The notes under the pieces were generated by a model, which worked only from the letters and a program-made list of their open reading frames with translations, searched no databases and was not told the origin of the DNA. 37,883 bases of DNA from an uncultured bacterium. GTDB taxonomy: Bacteria > Myxococcota_A > Polyangia > Polyangiales > Houyiibacteriaceae. Of this stretch, positions 18,408 through 28,692 are shown one piece after another. The stretch spans positions 1 through 37,883 of the forward strand of contig CALLDH010000022.1 in the NCBI GenBank assembly GCA_937998345.1, given 5' to 3'. How positions within the stretch are numbered: the first letter of the stretch is position 1; every line of letters begins with the position of its first letter. The position numbers and the translations under genes were made by a program.

Positions 18408-20171
18408 TCACGCTCCTTTCTTCTTGAACGGCCGAAAGAGAGGACCCTCTTCCGGAAGTCCCCAGTTGAAGAATTCGATAACATTCAATCGCAGCCCGTG
18501 GATGACTCCGCTGGCAACGGCTAGTAGCAGGTTCAGGCTGTGCCCGATGACGAGGATGATGATAGCAGCGAGAAGACCCGCGCCGGGAAGGGCCTCCCGA
18601 GCATCGGCGGCCATTGCGTTGAACGCGATCGCGAGTGACGCGGAGGCGAGACCCAAGGCGAAGAGCCTCAGGTAGCTCAAGACATCTCCGAAGGCGCCCA
18701 TGACACCGGTCAATCCGACGAGCCCTCTTCCCAAGCGAGCCAAGGGACGGGCTCCGTACCCTGCAAAAGCAAAGACCAGGGCCAGGCCAACGCCGGCCAC
18801 GGAAAAGGCCGGCACCTTCAGCCAGTCGGCTCCTAGCTGAGCTGCCGCATACAGGGTGTAACCAGCCAGAACGACCATGGCCCACCCGAGCGACGGCAGC
18901 GCGCGGGGGCTCCACCCGTAGCGCCCGGCGTTCATGAGATTGGCCAGCATCACGTGGAATGCTCCGATCGTGATCGACACCGCCATCATCGTGCTCGCGT
19001 CCGTGATGTCTAGAATGGCCAGCCGCGAGAGGAACATGTCCGGGGCCGGCGCTACCCCGAAGAACGAGCCGACCAGAACGCCGTAGACGATTGTGGACAC
19101 CACGAGGGTGGCCAGGACCCAACGCCACCGGCGCGCCGTAGCTGAGCTCGAAAGCTTCTTCCAGAAGTAAGCGACCACCAGCGCCAGGACCAGCCCGTAG
19201 CCACCGTCCGAGATGATCATCGCGAAGAAGATCGCGAACGAGTACAGGACAACCGATGAAGGATCCCAGGTGCTGTAGCCCGGGGTCTTGTAGAAGTTGA
19301 CGAGGTCTTCGCCGCCTTCGGTGCGCTCCGAGTTGCGTAGGAGTGTAGGCGGCTCGTCGTCTGGGCCCGGGTCAGAGAGTTCTATGACGATGCCGTGCTT
19401 CGCGGCGTACGACTCGAGCGACTCCCGCGCCTCGGTCGGTGCCCATGCCCGGAGCGCGAAAACAGGACCGGAATCGTAACACTGATCGGCAGCGAGACGA
19501 CGAGCCGCGCGGTTCTCGAGGACAGCCAGGCTACGGGACAGCAGAAGGCTCCAGCGGGTGAGGCGAATCCGCTCGAGCGACGCGTCCTCCAGCTCCAGCT
19601 CCACGTCCTCTAGCCTGCGCTCGAGCTTCTGCGGCGATACAGCCCCGGTTCGTACTCGCTGGGCCGGTACACCCTCGGGCTCTCGCTCGGAGATCACGAT
19701 CACATAGACGTTCCGCCCATCGCGCTTGATCTCCTCCCAAGTCAGGTCCAACGCTACGAGGTCACGCAACCGGTTCTGCGGCACCACGTAGAACCAGAAG
19801 CGCTGTCCCAGTAGACCTTCCTGGGGCGGGAACTCGAAGTCGCCCCATGGAGCAAGCGCCTCGATGCGATGCATGAGGGCGTCACGCTCGAGCTCCAGCT
19901 CGTGGGTATGATCCCTGAGCTCCAGGATCTCCCCTTTGACCTTCTCGGCATCGAACTCGGCGGGGTTGGTCACCGGACGCTGCTTCTGAGGACATCTCTC
20001 GAGGAAATTCAACGCTTCACGACTTGGCTTCGAGGCGTCCGCGAGCGGAGCGACGTCGTCTGCGAGGGAGACGATCTCGAGGCACCCGAGCTCCTGGAGG
20101 TCCTCTAGGATCCGTTCCTTCTCAGCCTGGTGCCCCACCAACGTGAGCTTGCTCAGAGGGACTATGGCCAC
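18408..20171 (-). CDS. ntpI: V-type ATP synthase subunit I
   Basis: VAIVPLSKLTLVGHQAEKERILEDLQELGCLEIV N-terminus and multi-TM C-terminal half. GTG start overlapping the D stop is preferred to the ORF start at 20201. Confidence 0.92.
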   Translation of the reverse strand: MAIVPLSKLTLVGHQAEKERILEDLQELGCLEIVSLADDVAPLADASKPSREALNFLERCPQKQRPVTNPAEFDAEKVKGEILELRDHTHELELERDALMHRIEALAPWGDFEFPPQEGLLGQRFWFYVVPQNRLRDLVALDLTWEEIKRDGRNVYVIVISEREPEGVPAQRVRTGAVSPQKLERRLEDVELELEDASLERIRLTRWSLLLSRSLAVLENRAARRLAADQCYDSGPVFALRAWAPTEARESLESYAAKHGIVIELSDPGPDDEPPTLLRNSERTEGGEDLVNFYKTPGYSTWDPSSVVLYSFAIFFAMIISDGGYGLVLALVVAYFWKKLSSSATARRWRWVLATLVVSTIVYGVLVGSFFGVAPAPDMFLSRLAILDITDASTMMAVSITIGAFHVMLANLMNAGRYGWSPRALPSLGWAMVVLAGYTLYAAAQLGADWLKVPAFSVAGVGLALVFAFAGYGARPLARLGRGLVGLTGVMGAFGDVLSYLRLFALGLASASLAIAFNAMAADAREALPGAGLLAAIIILVIGHSLNLLLAVASGVIHGLRLNVIEFFNWGLPEEGPLFRPFKKKGA

Positions 20172-20794
20172 GCCGCCCCCTCTTCCTCTACCCGATCCCA
20201 ATCCTGCACCTGCCGGGCCTTTGCCAGCTTCGCCTGAACCACCGCCGCCCTTCCCATGTCACCCAGCCAGATCTGGATGCGCTCGATATTGCTCCGAGTC
20301 TTGGGAATGAGAATCTTCTCGAAGAGGTTCACGCGCTGCGTGATGCGTCGCTCCGCACGTGACAGGATGCGGACCCGCTCGGCGGCCACCTGGATGCGCG
20401 TTCGCGCCTCGGCCGCATCGCCGAGGCGTTCGGCCAGCGCGTCCACCCATACTGGTTTCGCAAGTGGTGAATACTCCGCGACCTGGCACTCGACCTCCTT
20501 CAGCACCGGGAGCCGCACCCCGACCACGTTCTCCCGCTCGAGGTCGAAAGCCGTCATCTTGACCAGCCCCCTCAGCTCGATCTCCGTGTTCGCCAGCATC
20601 GGCAGCTCCGCCCCCACTCGCGCCTCTAGGCGCTCGACCTCCGCACGCGCGGCCGCGTACTCTCTGCGGGCCTTGCCCAGTTCGAGGGTCAGTTGCCGGC
20701 GCTTGAGCTCGAGGGAAGGAAGGAGCTTCACGTAGAGCTTGAGCTTGACGTGCTCCTGTTGGAGGGCGGCCTTGCTGAGCTTGAGCCGGGCCAT
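20162..20794 (-). CDS. ntpD: V-type ATP synthase subunit D
   Basis: MARLKLSKAALQQEHVKLKLYVKLLPSLELKRRQLTLEL...RITQRVNLFEKILIPKTRSNIERIQIWLGDM. Confidence 0.92.
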   Translation of the reverse strand: MARLKLSKAALQQEHVKLKLYVKLLPSLELKRRQLTLELGKARREYAAARAEVERLEARVGAELPMLANTEIELRGLVKMTAFDLERENVVGVRLPVLKEVECQVAEYSPLAKPVWVDALAERLGDAAEARTRIQVAAERVRILSRAERRITQRVNLFEKILIPKTRSNIERIQIWLGDMGRAAVVQAKLAKARQVQDWDRVEEEGAAWP

Positions 20795-20797
20795 CGT

Positions 20798-22141
20798 TCA
20801 GGCGACCTCTCCGGTGCCTTCGTTCTCCAAGTTCGGGAAGTAACGATCGACGAGGTCCTGCTTCATGAGAAGCTCGTGCGACTCGAAGCACTCCGCGAGC
20901 GTGTGCCAACTCAAGTCCAGCGCCTTCATCAGAGGCAAAGAGACGTCCACGTCCATGAACCGGCGCCGAAACAGCTCACCGAACTTGAGGAGCTTCATGT
21001 CGAAGTCCGATAGCTCGAAGGCCATGGCCTGCTTCTGCTCTGCCTCCCGGGCAGCCGCGTAGAAGCGCACCATGGTGTTCATGATTTGACCGTGATCCTC
21101 CCGCGTGGCTTTCCCTACGACGTGCTGCTTCAGACGCGACAGCGAGCCGAAGGGGTCGATGACCCTATCGTGCAAGTAGAACTGTCCCTCGGTGATGTAG
21201 CCAGTGTTATCCGGCACCGGGTGGGTCACGTCGTTGCCCGGCATCGTGGTGACCGTGAGGATCGTGACCGAACCGGCCCCTTTGAAGTCGCATGCTTTCT
21301 CATACCGCCGGGCGAGCTGTGTATAGAGGTCGCCCAAGTACCCCCTGGTGGCCGGGATTCGCGCCTGGGACACGCCGATCTCCTTCATGGCATCGGCGTA
21401 CGCTGTCATGTCCGTCATCAGCACGAGCACCCGCTTGGACTGCTCCATGGCGAATCGCTCGGCGACCGCCAAAGCCATGTCCGGAACCAGCAAGCGTTCG
21501 ATGATGGGGTCGGACGCCAAGTTCACGTACATGACGGTGCGGTGGGAGACCCCATTTTCCTCGAAGGCGGTCTTGAAGAAGTGGAAATCGTCAAAGATCA
21601 GTCCTAGGCCCGCAAAGACCACGATGTCGGCGTCTGCCTGGAAGCCGATGCGGGCCAGAAGGGCATTGTAGGGCTCACCCGCCACCGAGAAGATCGGGAT
21701 CTTCTGGCTCTCCACGAGACTGTTGAAGAGATCGATCATAGGGACTTCCGTCTCGATCATCTTCGACGGTATCACCCGCATCATGGGGTTCACCGTGGGG
21801 CCTGCTACGGGTATTGTCTCCTCGGCGCCGAGGGGCGGCTTACCATCGATGACCTCACCCGAGCCCCGAAAGATCCGACCTAGAATGTGGTTCGAGAAGG
21901 CGACTCGCTGAGGATGTCCGAGGAAACGAACTCGGGCATCCGTGGAGATGCCCTTGCCACCCGCGAACACTTGAAGGCTGACGATGTCGCGGTTCAACTC
22001 GACCACACTCGCGCTGGACACCTCGCCCCCACGGTTCTCGACCACGGCAAGGTCCCCAAGAGCTACGCCTCGAGCCCGAACCCGGATTACATCGCCGATG
22101 ATGTCGAGAATGCTGGTGTGCCGGACGAGAGTCTCGAGCAT
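20798..22141 (-). CDS. ntpB: V-type ATP synthase subunit B
   Basis: 447 aa; QKIPIFSVAGEPYNALLARI, VLVLMTDMTAYADAMKEIGVSQARIPATRGYLGDLYTQLARRYEKA. Confidence 0.95.
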   Translation of the reverse strand: MLETLVRHTSILDIIGDVIRVRARGVALGDLAVVENRGGEVSSASVVELNRDIVSLQVFAGGKGISTDARVRFLGHPQRVAFSNHILGRIFRGSGEVIDGKPPLGAEETIPVAGPTVNPMMRVIPSKMIETEVPMIDLFNSLVESQKIPIFSVAGEPYNALLARIGFQADADIVVFAGLGLIFDDFHFFKTAFEENGVSHRTVMYVNLASDPIIERLLVPDMALAVAERFAMEQSKRVLVLMTDMTAYADAMKEIGVSQARIPATRGYLGDLYTQLARRYEKACDFKGAGSVTILTVTTMPGNDVTHPVPDNTGYITEGQFYLHDRVIDPFGSLSRLKQHVVGKATREDHGQIMNTMVRFYAAAREAEQKQAMAFELSDFDMKLLKFGELFRRRFMDVDVSLPLMKALDLSWHTLAECFESHELLMKQDLVDRYFPNLENEGTGEVA

Positions 22142-22232
22142 CTATGACCTCGGGAAGGACGAACGTGTCCAAGAGGCCCACTCTAAGCAGATGGGTATAG
22201 TACGGCAAGCACCTTCGAATATCTCGGATGCC

Positions 22233-23726
22233 TCAGTTCTTGGACGGGTCGACGCCGGTGAGGTGAGCGACCAGCTTGCGCACGGTGGAGGCGACGGCGG
22301 CCTGCTCACGGCGGGCGGCGTCCTTCTCCAATTCCTGTTCCTTGCTTTCGAGCAGCGCTTGCTGCTCGGCTGCGAATTCGTTCTGCAGCGTGGTGCGGGT
22401 GGTGTTCACGTACGGATTGTCGATCCCGGAGATCTCCCGAAGGGTGCGCCAGAGATGGAGGCGCTCGGAGCACTGCAGGGCAATCGCCGGTGAAACGACT
22501 TTGCGAACGATGCTCCCGTCTTCTCCGACGAGCGAGATGAAAGGAAGTTTCCCGACCCGCTGCCGTCGCGAGAAGTCCAGGTAATCGTTTATCGGGATCA
22601 GATTGTCGGCCGTTGCGGGAGGGTCCGTGAGGTCCGCAGCGAACTCCGCCTCGGATGCGGCGAAGTGGGCAAAGGTGAAGGCCTCTTCGACTTCGATGGC
22701 TTGCCCAAGCGGCTCCTGGCCGGAGAGCGTTTTGGTGGTCCAGAGCATATCCGGCGACGGATTCGCGGAGAGATCAAAACACATGACGAAACGGTAGGAC
22801 TGATCCGGATTGTAAACGCAGATCGGAAACGCCCGCGCGCGAACGGCGCGTTCGGTGCGACCTCGAAAGGCATCCTTGGTCTCGTTATCTCGTTGGTAGA
22901 GAACCGAGATCACGCCAGGCCGCGGTGCCGTCAGGGCCTTGAACAACTGTTCTTGAAAACCAGGTACGGCGGCATGAGTCTGAAGGAAGTAGACACCACG
23001 CATCGCTAGCGGCAGCGTTTCAATGGTCATCGTGGACGGCACGCCGGTGTCGGAGGTCGCGGTGTAGACCTCGCGCAAGCTCGAGCGGAGCGCGACGACC
23101 TTAATCGGCATGCCGGTTTCGAGCAGCGACATCATCTTACGCAGGTCCGCGCCACTGTCGCCATCTAGACGTGCCATCACGAGAAAGGGCGGACACAACC
23201 GAAGCTCACTGGGGCCGAGCTGCCGCCAGTTGAAGTCGGCGAAGATGGCGTCATGGGTTCTGGATTCGTACTTGGAGCGGATCTCCAATTGCGCAATGCG
23301 CAGGGTGCGGAAGACTCGAGCGACCCGATTGAGGTGTTCCTCGGCGCGCTGCCGGATTTCGCTCTCGTCGGTCTCAATCGCAGCGGAGGCAGAATCGAGA
23401 GCGGAGTTTGAGCACTCTTCCTTCATTTCGCCGAGCGTCGGGATGAGCTCCTGCACACGCTTGAGCCGCTCCGGCGCCATCGCTCGTGAGGGCGTACCTT
23501 CGCCGAGGACGCGGGACAAGGAACCGAGGTCGAGGTTTGTCTCGGCAAAGGGCCCGAGCGAGCGCTCGAGGTGATCGGGATCGTGACCATGACGATGGTA
23601 CTCGTCGAGACGAACGAGGTTCTCGAGCCCGGAGATAGCCTCGGCAAGAGCCTCGCCGAGGGCCACGCAGTGGTGATGCCAGACATCTTCGACGTGTTGG
23701 AGGATCTGCTCTTTCATGACGGACAC
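22233..23726 (-). CDS. Protein of unknown function linked to 2-oxoacid:ferredoxin oxidoreductase
   Basis: 497 aa, starts 6 nt after the downstream end of korB on the same strand; no Cx2Cx2C or P-loop motif seen; coiled C-terminus. Confidence 0.75.
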   Translation of the reverse strand: MSVMKEQILQHVEDVWHHHCVALGEALAEAISGLENLVRLDEYHRHGHDPDHLERSLGPFAETNLDLGSLSRVLGEGTPSRAMAPERLKRVQELIPTLGEMKEECSNSALDSASAAIETDESEIRQRAEEHLNRVARVFRTLRIAQLEIRSKYESRTHDAIFADFNWRQLGPSELRLCPPFLVMARLDGDSGADLRKMMSLLETGMPIKVVALRSSLREVYTATSDTGVPSTMTIETLPLAMRGVYFLQTHAAVPGFQEQLFKALTAPRPGVISVLYQRDNETKDAFRGRTERAVRARAFPICVYNPDQSYRFVMCFDLSANPSPDMLWTTKTLSGQEPLGQAIEVEEAFTFAHFAASEAEFAADLTDPPATADNLIPINDYLDFSRRQRVGKLPFISLVGEDGSIVRKVVSPAIALQCSERLHLWRTLREISGIDNPYVNTTRTTLQNEFAAEQQALLESKEQELEKDAARREQAAVASTVRKLVAHLTGVDPSKN

Positions 23727-23731
23727 ACGGA

Positions 23732-24688
23732 TTAACGGATGGTGTAGCGCTCCATCGTGGTATCGAGCCGCTGAACGAAGGTCTCATGATCAGGCCGATC
23801 CTGGCGGCTCCACCGGATCTCTTCATAGGCAGGGATATCGGGATTGCGATACACGAGACCCATGGGGGCAGGGTCGACACTCACTGCGGCGCGCTGCGCC
23901 TCGTTGATGTCGCGATGGTTGTGCGGCTGGGCGGGTCCGCGAGCGAGTAGCGAGGGGTGAATGGGGATGCCGTCTTCGTGTTCGAGGAACACAACCGGGA
24001 ACTTCAACCCGCCCTCGCCAAAGGCACTCGGCATGAACACAGGGCACCGCTGCAGGATACGCACAAAGGAAAGCCCATGGTGGTCCCAGGCCTTCTCGAT
24101 GGTCTCGTCGAGATGAGCGGGCAGCCAGGTGGCGGTTTGGGCGACGAAGGAAACGTTCGTCATCCCCATCACCACGCTGAGAGGGTTCATGGGTTGAAGG
24201 TAGGTGCCGCGGGGGGTGGTGTTCGTCTTCCAACCGTCCGGTGTGGTGGGCGAGACTTGCATCTTGGTGAGCGCATACACCTCGTTGTCGAGCACCAGCA
24301 CGACTGCGTTGATGTTGTAGCTGATCGCATGCAGCCAATGGTTGCCACCGATACTGAAACAGTCACCGTCGCCCATGATCACGATGACGGGAAGCTCGGG
24401 ACGCGAGAGGCGCACGCCCGTGGCGATCGGCAACGCCCGGCCATGGATGCCGTGAAAACCGTAGGTGTTGAGATAGTGGGGGAGACGGCTCGAGCATCCG
24501 ATGCCGGACACCGAGACAACGTCCTCTGGTTCGAGATTGTTTTTGCGCAGCACGCGTTGGAGCGCGGCCAACACCCCATGGTCACCGCACCCCTTGCACC
24601 AGCGAGGCTTTTCAGATTCGTAGTCGTCGAGGGAGTGAGCTTCGACCCCGCTGCTCTCGATGACGCATAGTTCCGCAAGCACAGACAT
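23732..24688 (-). CDS. korB: 2-oxoacid:ferredoxin oxidoreductase subunit beta (TPP-binding)
   Basis: SEKPRWCKGCGDHGVLAALQ, SGIGCSSRLPHYLNTYGFHGIHGRALPIATGVRL, MGDGDCFSIGGNHWLHA. Confidence 0.92.
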   Translation of the reverse strand: MSVLAELCVIESSGVEAHSLDDYESEKPRWCKGCGDHGVLAALQRVLRKNNLEPEDVVSVSGIGCSSRLPHYLNTYGFHGIHGRALPIATGVRLSRPELPVIVIMGDGDCFSIGGNHWLHAISYNINAVVLVLDNEVYALTKMQVSPTTPDGWKTNTTPRGTYLQPMNPLSVVMGMTNVSFVAQTATWLPAHLDETIEKAWDHHGLSFVRILQRCPVFMPSAFGEGGLKFPVVFLEHEDGIPIHPSLLARGPAQPHNHRDINEAQRAAVSVDPAPMGLVYRNPDIPAYEEIRWSRQDRPDHETFVQRLDTTMERYTIR

Positions 24689-24690
24689 GG

Positions 24691-26598
24691 TCAGTTTGCT
24701 CCCTTGAGTGCGCGAAGGGTTTCACCGAGGCTCTCCACTCCCGGTTGATCGCCGATGATGCGTTTGATTTCGTCGAAGATCTCCACCGGCATGTAGGGCC
24801 GGCCGGGGACCTTGGCATAGCAGTCGATGTCCAGCAGGGTGGCTGCTCGTAGGATCCACGCCAACTGGCCGTACCGTCGGTTTTCCTGCGTAATCAAGGG
24901 GTCGTCCCAATCATCGCGGTAGTTGAGCTCGACGGTGATGATGTTGCGAAAGCCGGCGAAGATTTCGTGGAGTCCAGGCGGCAGGGGGCTGAGGAACTGA
25001 ATGTGGACGGAGGAAACCGAGAGGCCTTCGTCGCGCGCCATGTCGACCGCTTCCTCGATCGCTCCCCGCGTGCTGCCCCAGCCCACGAGAAGGAGGTCGC
25101 CCTCGGGCGCTCCATGCACGCTCGGTGGCTGCAGGCTTTGCTGCAGCGCGGCGAGTTTCCGGCTGCGCATGTCGTGGCCACGCTGGTTGCGCTCGGCGTC
25201 GTAGCAGGCCTTTCCATTGCGGTCGTGATTGAGCGAGGTCGTCACCCCCATTCCGCCCGGCTGACCCGGGATGAGGCGCCGCGAAAGGCCGGTCGTTGGA
25301 TCCCAATCGTAAGGAAGGGCTCCGAGCGGCACCGGGCTGAGGTCGAGGGGAGGGCGCTGCGGCGTCTGGGAAACATCGGGACGGTCGAACAGCTGCTGAC
25401 CGGTCGCGAGGTTGGCATCGGAAAGGACGATGACCAGCATGCGGAATTCCTCCGCGATCTTCCGCGCGACCGAAAGAATGTAATAACACTCTTCGATTGT
25501 GCTCGGCGCAATCACCACCTTAGGTGCGTCCCCTGGGGCGCCATAGAGCGCGTGAAGCAGATCCGCTTGCTCGATCTTCGTTGGTAATCCAGTGCTGGGT
25601 CCGCCTCGCTGAACATCCACGATGACCAGCGGCGTCTCGGTCATCACGGCCAAGCCCTGGAACTCGGTCTTCAAGGCCATGCCCGGCCCGGAGGTGATGG
25701 TTAGTGCGGTTTTTCCAGCGTAGGAGGCTCCGAGCGCCACCCCGATTGCGGCGATCTCGTCTTCGGCCTGATGGACGAAGCCACCGAAATCTTCGAAGAT
25801 CGACGACAATTCGTGCGAAGCCGAGGTCGCCGGGGTGATCGGATACATGGAACACATCTCGAACCCAGCCGAGACGGCGCCGAGCGCGAGTGCCGTGTTC
25901 CCGTTCATCGCCACTTTCGGGACGTCTGTCGGGAGAGCCTGGACTTCGAAGCGCTGTTCCAAATGTGCGCTTCCATATTCATAACCGGCCGCCGCGAGCT
26001 TCACGGCCGTGTCGATCACCTCGCGGGTCTTCTTGTCGAAGATGCCGCGAATCACATTCTGAAGCAGCTTCAGGTCTTTGTTGTAGAGGGCGCACAAAAG
26101 GCCCACTGCAAACATGTTCTTGCCCTGCTCTGCATCCTCGACGTGGCGGAGCGTTTGCTCCTGCATCGGTATCTCGACGATGCTCGCTCCTCGCGCGCGG
26201 AACGTGTCGAGCACCTCGCGGTAGGAGCGCTGATACTGCTCGTTGTCGTGAGTGGCCCACTGATCGTCGATCAGCACGAGCACGTCGTCGGCGAGACTTC
26301 CAGCTTCGAGCCGCGAGAGCAGGGCCATCTCGTTGAAGGCCAGCACCACGTCCGCGAGGTTGCCCGCATTCGTGACCTGGCTGCGCTCAGCAAGGCGAAT
26401 GCGGTTACCGCTCGCGCTTCCGACCGTATGCGGCGGGGGCCGGATCTCGGAGGGAATGATCTCCACCGTCCAAAGGCCGTTGCCTGCTTTGGCGCAGAGC
26501 TGGGCAAAGGCGATGGCTGCCTTTTGCGCACCTTCGCCTGCGTCGCTGACGATTTCGACGATGTGCTCCGGGAGTCGGACGAGACGGGGGCCGCTCAT
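24691..26598 (-). CDS. korA: 2-oxoacid:acceptor oxidoreductase subunit alpha (gamma-alpha fusion)
   Basis: N-terminal gamma domain (GEGAQKAAIAFAQLCAKAG...) fused to the alpha domain (MYPITPATSASHELSSIFEDFGGFVHQAEDEIAAIGVALGASYAGKTALTITSGPGMALKTEF). Confidence 0.92.
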   Translation of the reverse strand: MSGPRLVRLPEHIVEIVSDAGEGAQKAAIAFAQLCAKAGNGLWTVEIIPSEIRPPPHTVGSASGNRIRLAERSQVTNAGNLADVVLAFNEMALLSRLEAGSLADDVLVLIDDQWATHDNEQYQRSYREVLDTFRARGASIVEIPMQEQTLRHVEDAEQGKNMFAVGLLCALYNKDLKLLQNVIRGIFDKKTREVIDTAVKLAAAGYEYGSAHLEQRFEVQALPTDVPKVAMNGNTALALGAVSAGFEMCSMYPITPATSASHELSSIFEDFGGFVHQAEDEIAAIGVALGASYAGKTALTITSGPGMALKTEFQGLAVMTETPLVIVDVQRGGPSTGLPTKIEQADLLHALYGAPGDAPKVVIAPSTIEECYYILSVARKIAEEFRMLVIVLSDANLATGQQLFDRPDVSQTPQRPPLDLSPVPLGALPYDWDPTTGLSRRLIPGQPGGMGVTTSLNHDRNGKACYDAERNQRGHDMRSRKLAALQQSLQPPSVHGAPEGDLLLVGWGSTRGAIEEAVDMARDEGLSVSSVHIQFLSPLPPGLHEIFAGFRNIITVELNYRDDWDDPLITQENRRYGQLAWILRAATLLDIDCYAKVPGRPYMPVEIFDEIKRIIGDQPGVESLGETLRALKGAN

Positions 26599-26712
26599 AG
26601 GTTCCTTCTTTCGGGCTCGCCAGGTCTACCACGACCGGTTCGGGAGGGGTAGGTACCTCAAAAAGACCCTCAGGCCGGCCAAACGAGCCTCGCGGGCACC
26701 CGGCAATGCTGG

Positions 26713-27108
26713 CTACGGAGCCTCTTGAGGGCCGCGAGTTTCGGGATCTGCCAGTGCGAGCTCGGCGACTTCTTCGTCCGTGAAGACACGCGAGCGAGTG
26801 AGAAACCGGTAGCCCTCAGGGGCTTCGAGGGAAAAGCCCGCTCCGCGCCCTGGGACTGCATCGATGACGAGCTGGGTATGCTTCCATAGCTCGAACTGCT
26901 GGCCTCCGATGTAAACCGGCGCGCCTTCGACCTCACCGAGTCGCACGTCGTTCTGCCCGATCCGAAACTCGCCCGCGGGGAAACACATCGGAGAGCTTCC
27001 ATCACAGCAGCCCCCCGACTGGTGAAACAAGAGAGGCCCGTGCGCCGCGCGGAGCTTTCGAATCAGCTCCGCGGCGGCCTCGGTGACTTTGACGCGCTCG
27101 ATGGTCAC
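26713..27108 (-). CDS. DUF779 domain protein (aldehyde dehydrogenase-associated)
   Basis: PLLFHQSGGCCDGSSPMCFPAGEFRIGQNDVRLGEVEGAPVYIGGQQFELWKHTQLVIDAVPGRGAGFSLE. Confidence 0.85.
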   Translation of the reverse strand: MTIERVKVTEAAAELIRKLRAAHGPLLFHQSGGCCDGSSPMCFPAGEFRIGQNDVRLGEVEGAPVYIGGQQFELWKHTQLVIDAVPGRGAGFSLEAPEGYRFLTRSRVFTDEEVAELALADPETRGPQEAP

Positions 27109-27126
27109 GGTGACGCCGACGCAGAA

Positions 27127-28626
27127 CTAGAAGAAGCCCATCGGGTTCGGGTCGTAGCTCACCAGCAAGTTCTTGGTCTGCTGATACTGCGAGAGCATCA
27201 TCTTGTGCGTCTCGCGGCCAATACCCGACTGCTTGTAACCTCCGAACGCCGCGTGAGCAGGATAGAGGTGGTAGCAGTTCGTCCAGACTCGCCCCGCCTG
27301 AATGGCGCGACCGGCTCGATAGGCAGTGTTCGTATCGCGAGACCAGACCCCAGCTCCCAGTCCGTAGAGCGTGTCGTTCGCGATCTCGATCGCGTCGTCG
27401 AAGCCCTCGAAGGAAGTCACCGACACGACGGGCCCGAAGATCTCCTCCTGGAACACGCGCATCTTGTTGTGGCCGGCCAAGATGGTGGGCTCGACGTAGT
27501 AGCCACCCTCTGCTTCACCGCCGATCTCGGCACGCTTGCCGCCCGTCAAGACCTCGGCGCCTTCCTGTTTGCCGATGTCGATGTAGGCCATGATTTTCTC
27601 GAGCTGGTCGGTCGAGGCCTGGGCTCCAATCATGGTCTCGGTATCGAGCGGGTTGCCCAACTTGATCCTCTTCACACGCTCGACGGCCTCCTCGAGGAAG
27701 GTCCCGTAGATCTCCTTGGCGACCAGCGCACGGGACGGACAGGTGCAGACCTCACCCTGGTTGAGGGCGAACATCGCGAAGCCCTCCATTACCTTCTGGC
27801 GGAAATCATCGTCTTTATCGAGGACGTCTTTGAAGAAGACGTTCGGGGATTTGCCGCCTAACTCGAGGCTCACCGGCACCAGGTTCTCGGAGGCGTACTG
27901 CATGATCAGTCGCCCGGTCGTGGTCTCGCCCGTGAAGGCCACCTTGGAAACCTTTGGGCTCGACGCCAGCGGCTTGCCGGCTTCGACACCGAACCCATTG
28001 ACGACGTTGAGGACACCCGCGGGCAGAAGGTCTCCAACGAGCTTCATCAGCTCGAGGATGCCGACAGGCGTCTGCTCTGCCGGCTTGAGAACGACTGCGT
28101 TACCCGCGGCGAGGGCCGGTGCGACCTTCCAAGCGGCCATCAGGATAGGGAAGTTCCAGGGAATGATCTGACCCACGACGCCAAGAGGCTCGGGGAAGTG
28201 ATAGGCCACCGTGTCGTGATCAAGCTCCGCGACGGAACCCTCCTGGGCTCGAATGCAGCCCGCAAAGTAGCGAAAATGATCAACGGCCAACGGAAGGTCG
28301 GCAGCCAGACTCTCGCGGACGGGTTTCCCGTTGTCCCAGGTCTCGATGACCGCAAGCTTCTCGAGGTTTTCCTCCATGCGGTCGGCGATCCGGTTGAGGA
28401 TATTGGCTCTCTCGGCCGCCGCGGTGCGTCCCCATGCCGGTGCGGCTCGGTGCGCGGCATCGAGGGCGAGCTCGATGTCATCGGCTCCGGAGCGAGGCAC
28501 CTCGCAGAAGGTCTGGCCGTTGACCGGGCTGGGATTCTCGAAGTACTTCCCGCTTCGCGGTTCTGTCCACTCTCCGCCGATGAAGTTCTGGTAGCGGCTA
28601 TCGAGTTGCGGTGCGTCGTATTTCAT
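27127..28626 (-). CDS. NAD-dependent aldehyde dehydrogenase, AldB/ExaC-like
   Basis: [34 protein letters not shown]; catalytic [17 protein letters not shown]. Confidence 0.92.
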   Translation of the reverse strand: MKYDAPQLDSRYQNFIGGEWTEPRSGKYFENPSPVNGQTFCEVPRSGADDIELALDAAHRAAPAWGRTAAAERANILNRIADRMEENLEKLAVIETWDNGKPVRESLAADLPLAVDHFRYFAGCIRAQEGSVAELDHDTVAYHFPEPLGVVGQIIPWNFPILMAAWKVAPALAAGNAVVLKPAEQTPVGILELMKLVGDLLPAGVLNVVNGFGVEAGKPLASSPKVSKVAFTGETTTGRLIMQYASENLVPVSLELGGKSPNVFFKDVLDKDDDFRQKVMEGFAMFALNQGEVCTCPSRALVAKEIYGTFLEEAVERVKRIKLGNPLDTETMIGAQASTDQLEKIMAYIDIGKQEGAEVLTGGKRAEIGGEAEGGYYVEPTILAGHNKMRVFQEEIFGPVVSVTSFEGFDDAIEIANDTLYGLGAGVWSRDTNTAYRAGRAIQAGRVWTNCYHLYPAHAAFGGYKQSGIGRETHKMMLSQYQQTKNLLVSYDPNPMGFF

Positions 28627-28692
28627 GGCTGGCCTCACTGCTCATGGGGTGGGAGACCTGCGAGGATACACGAAGTTGCCGCGCATGAGCGC

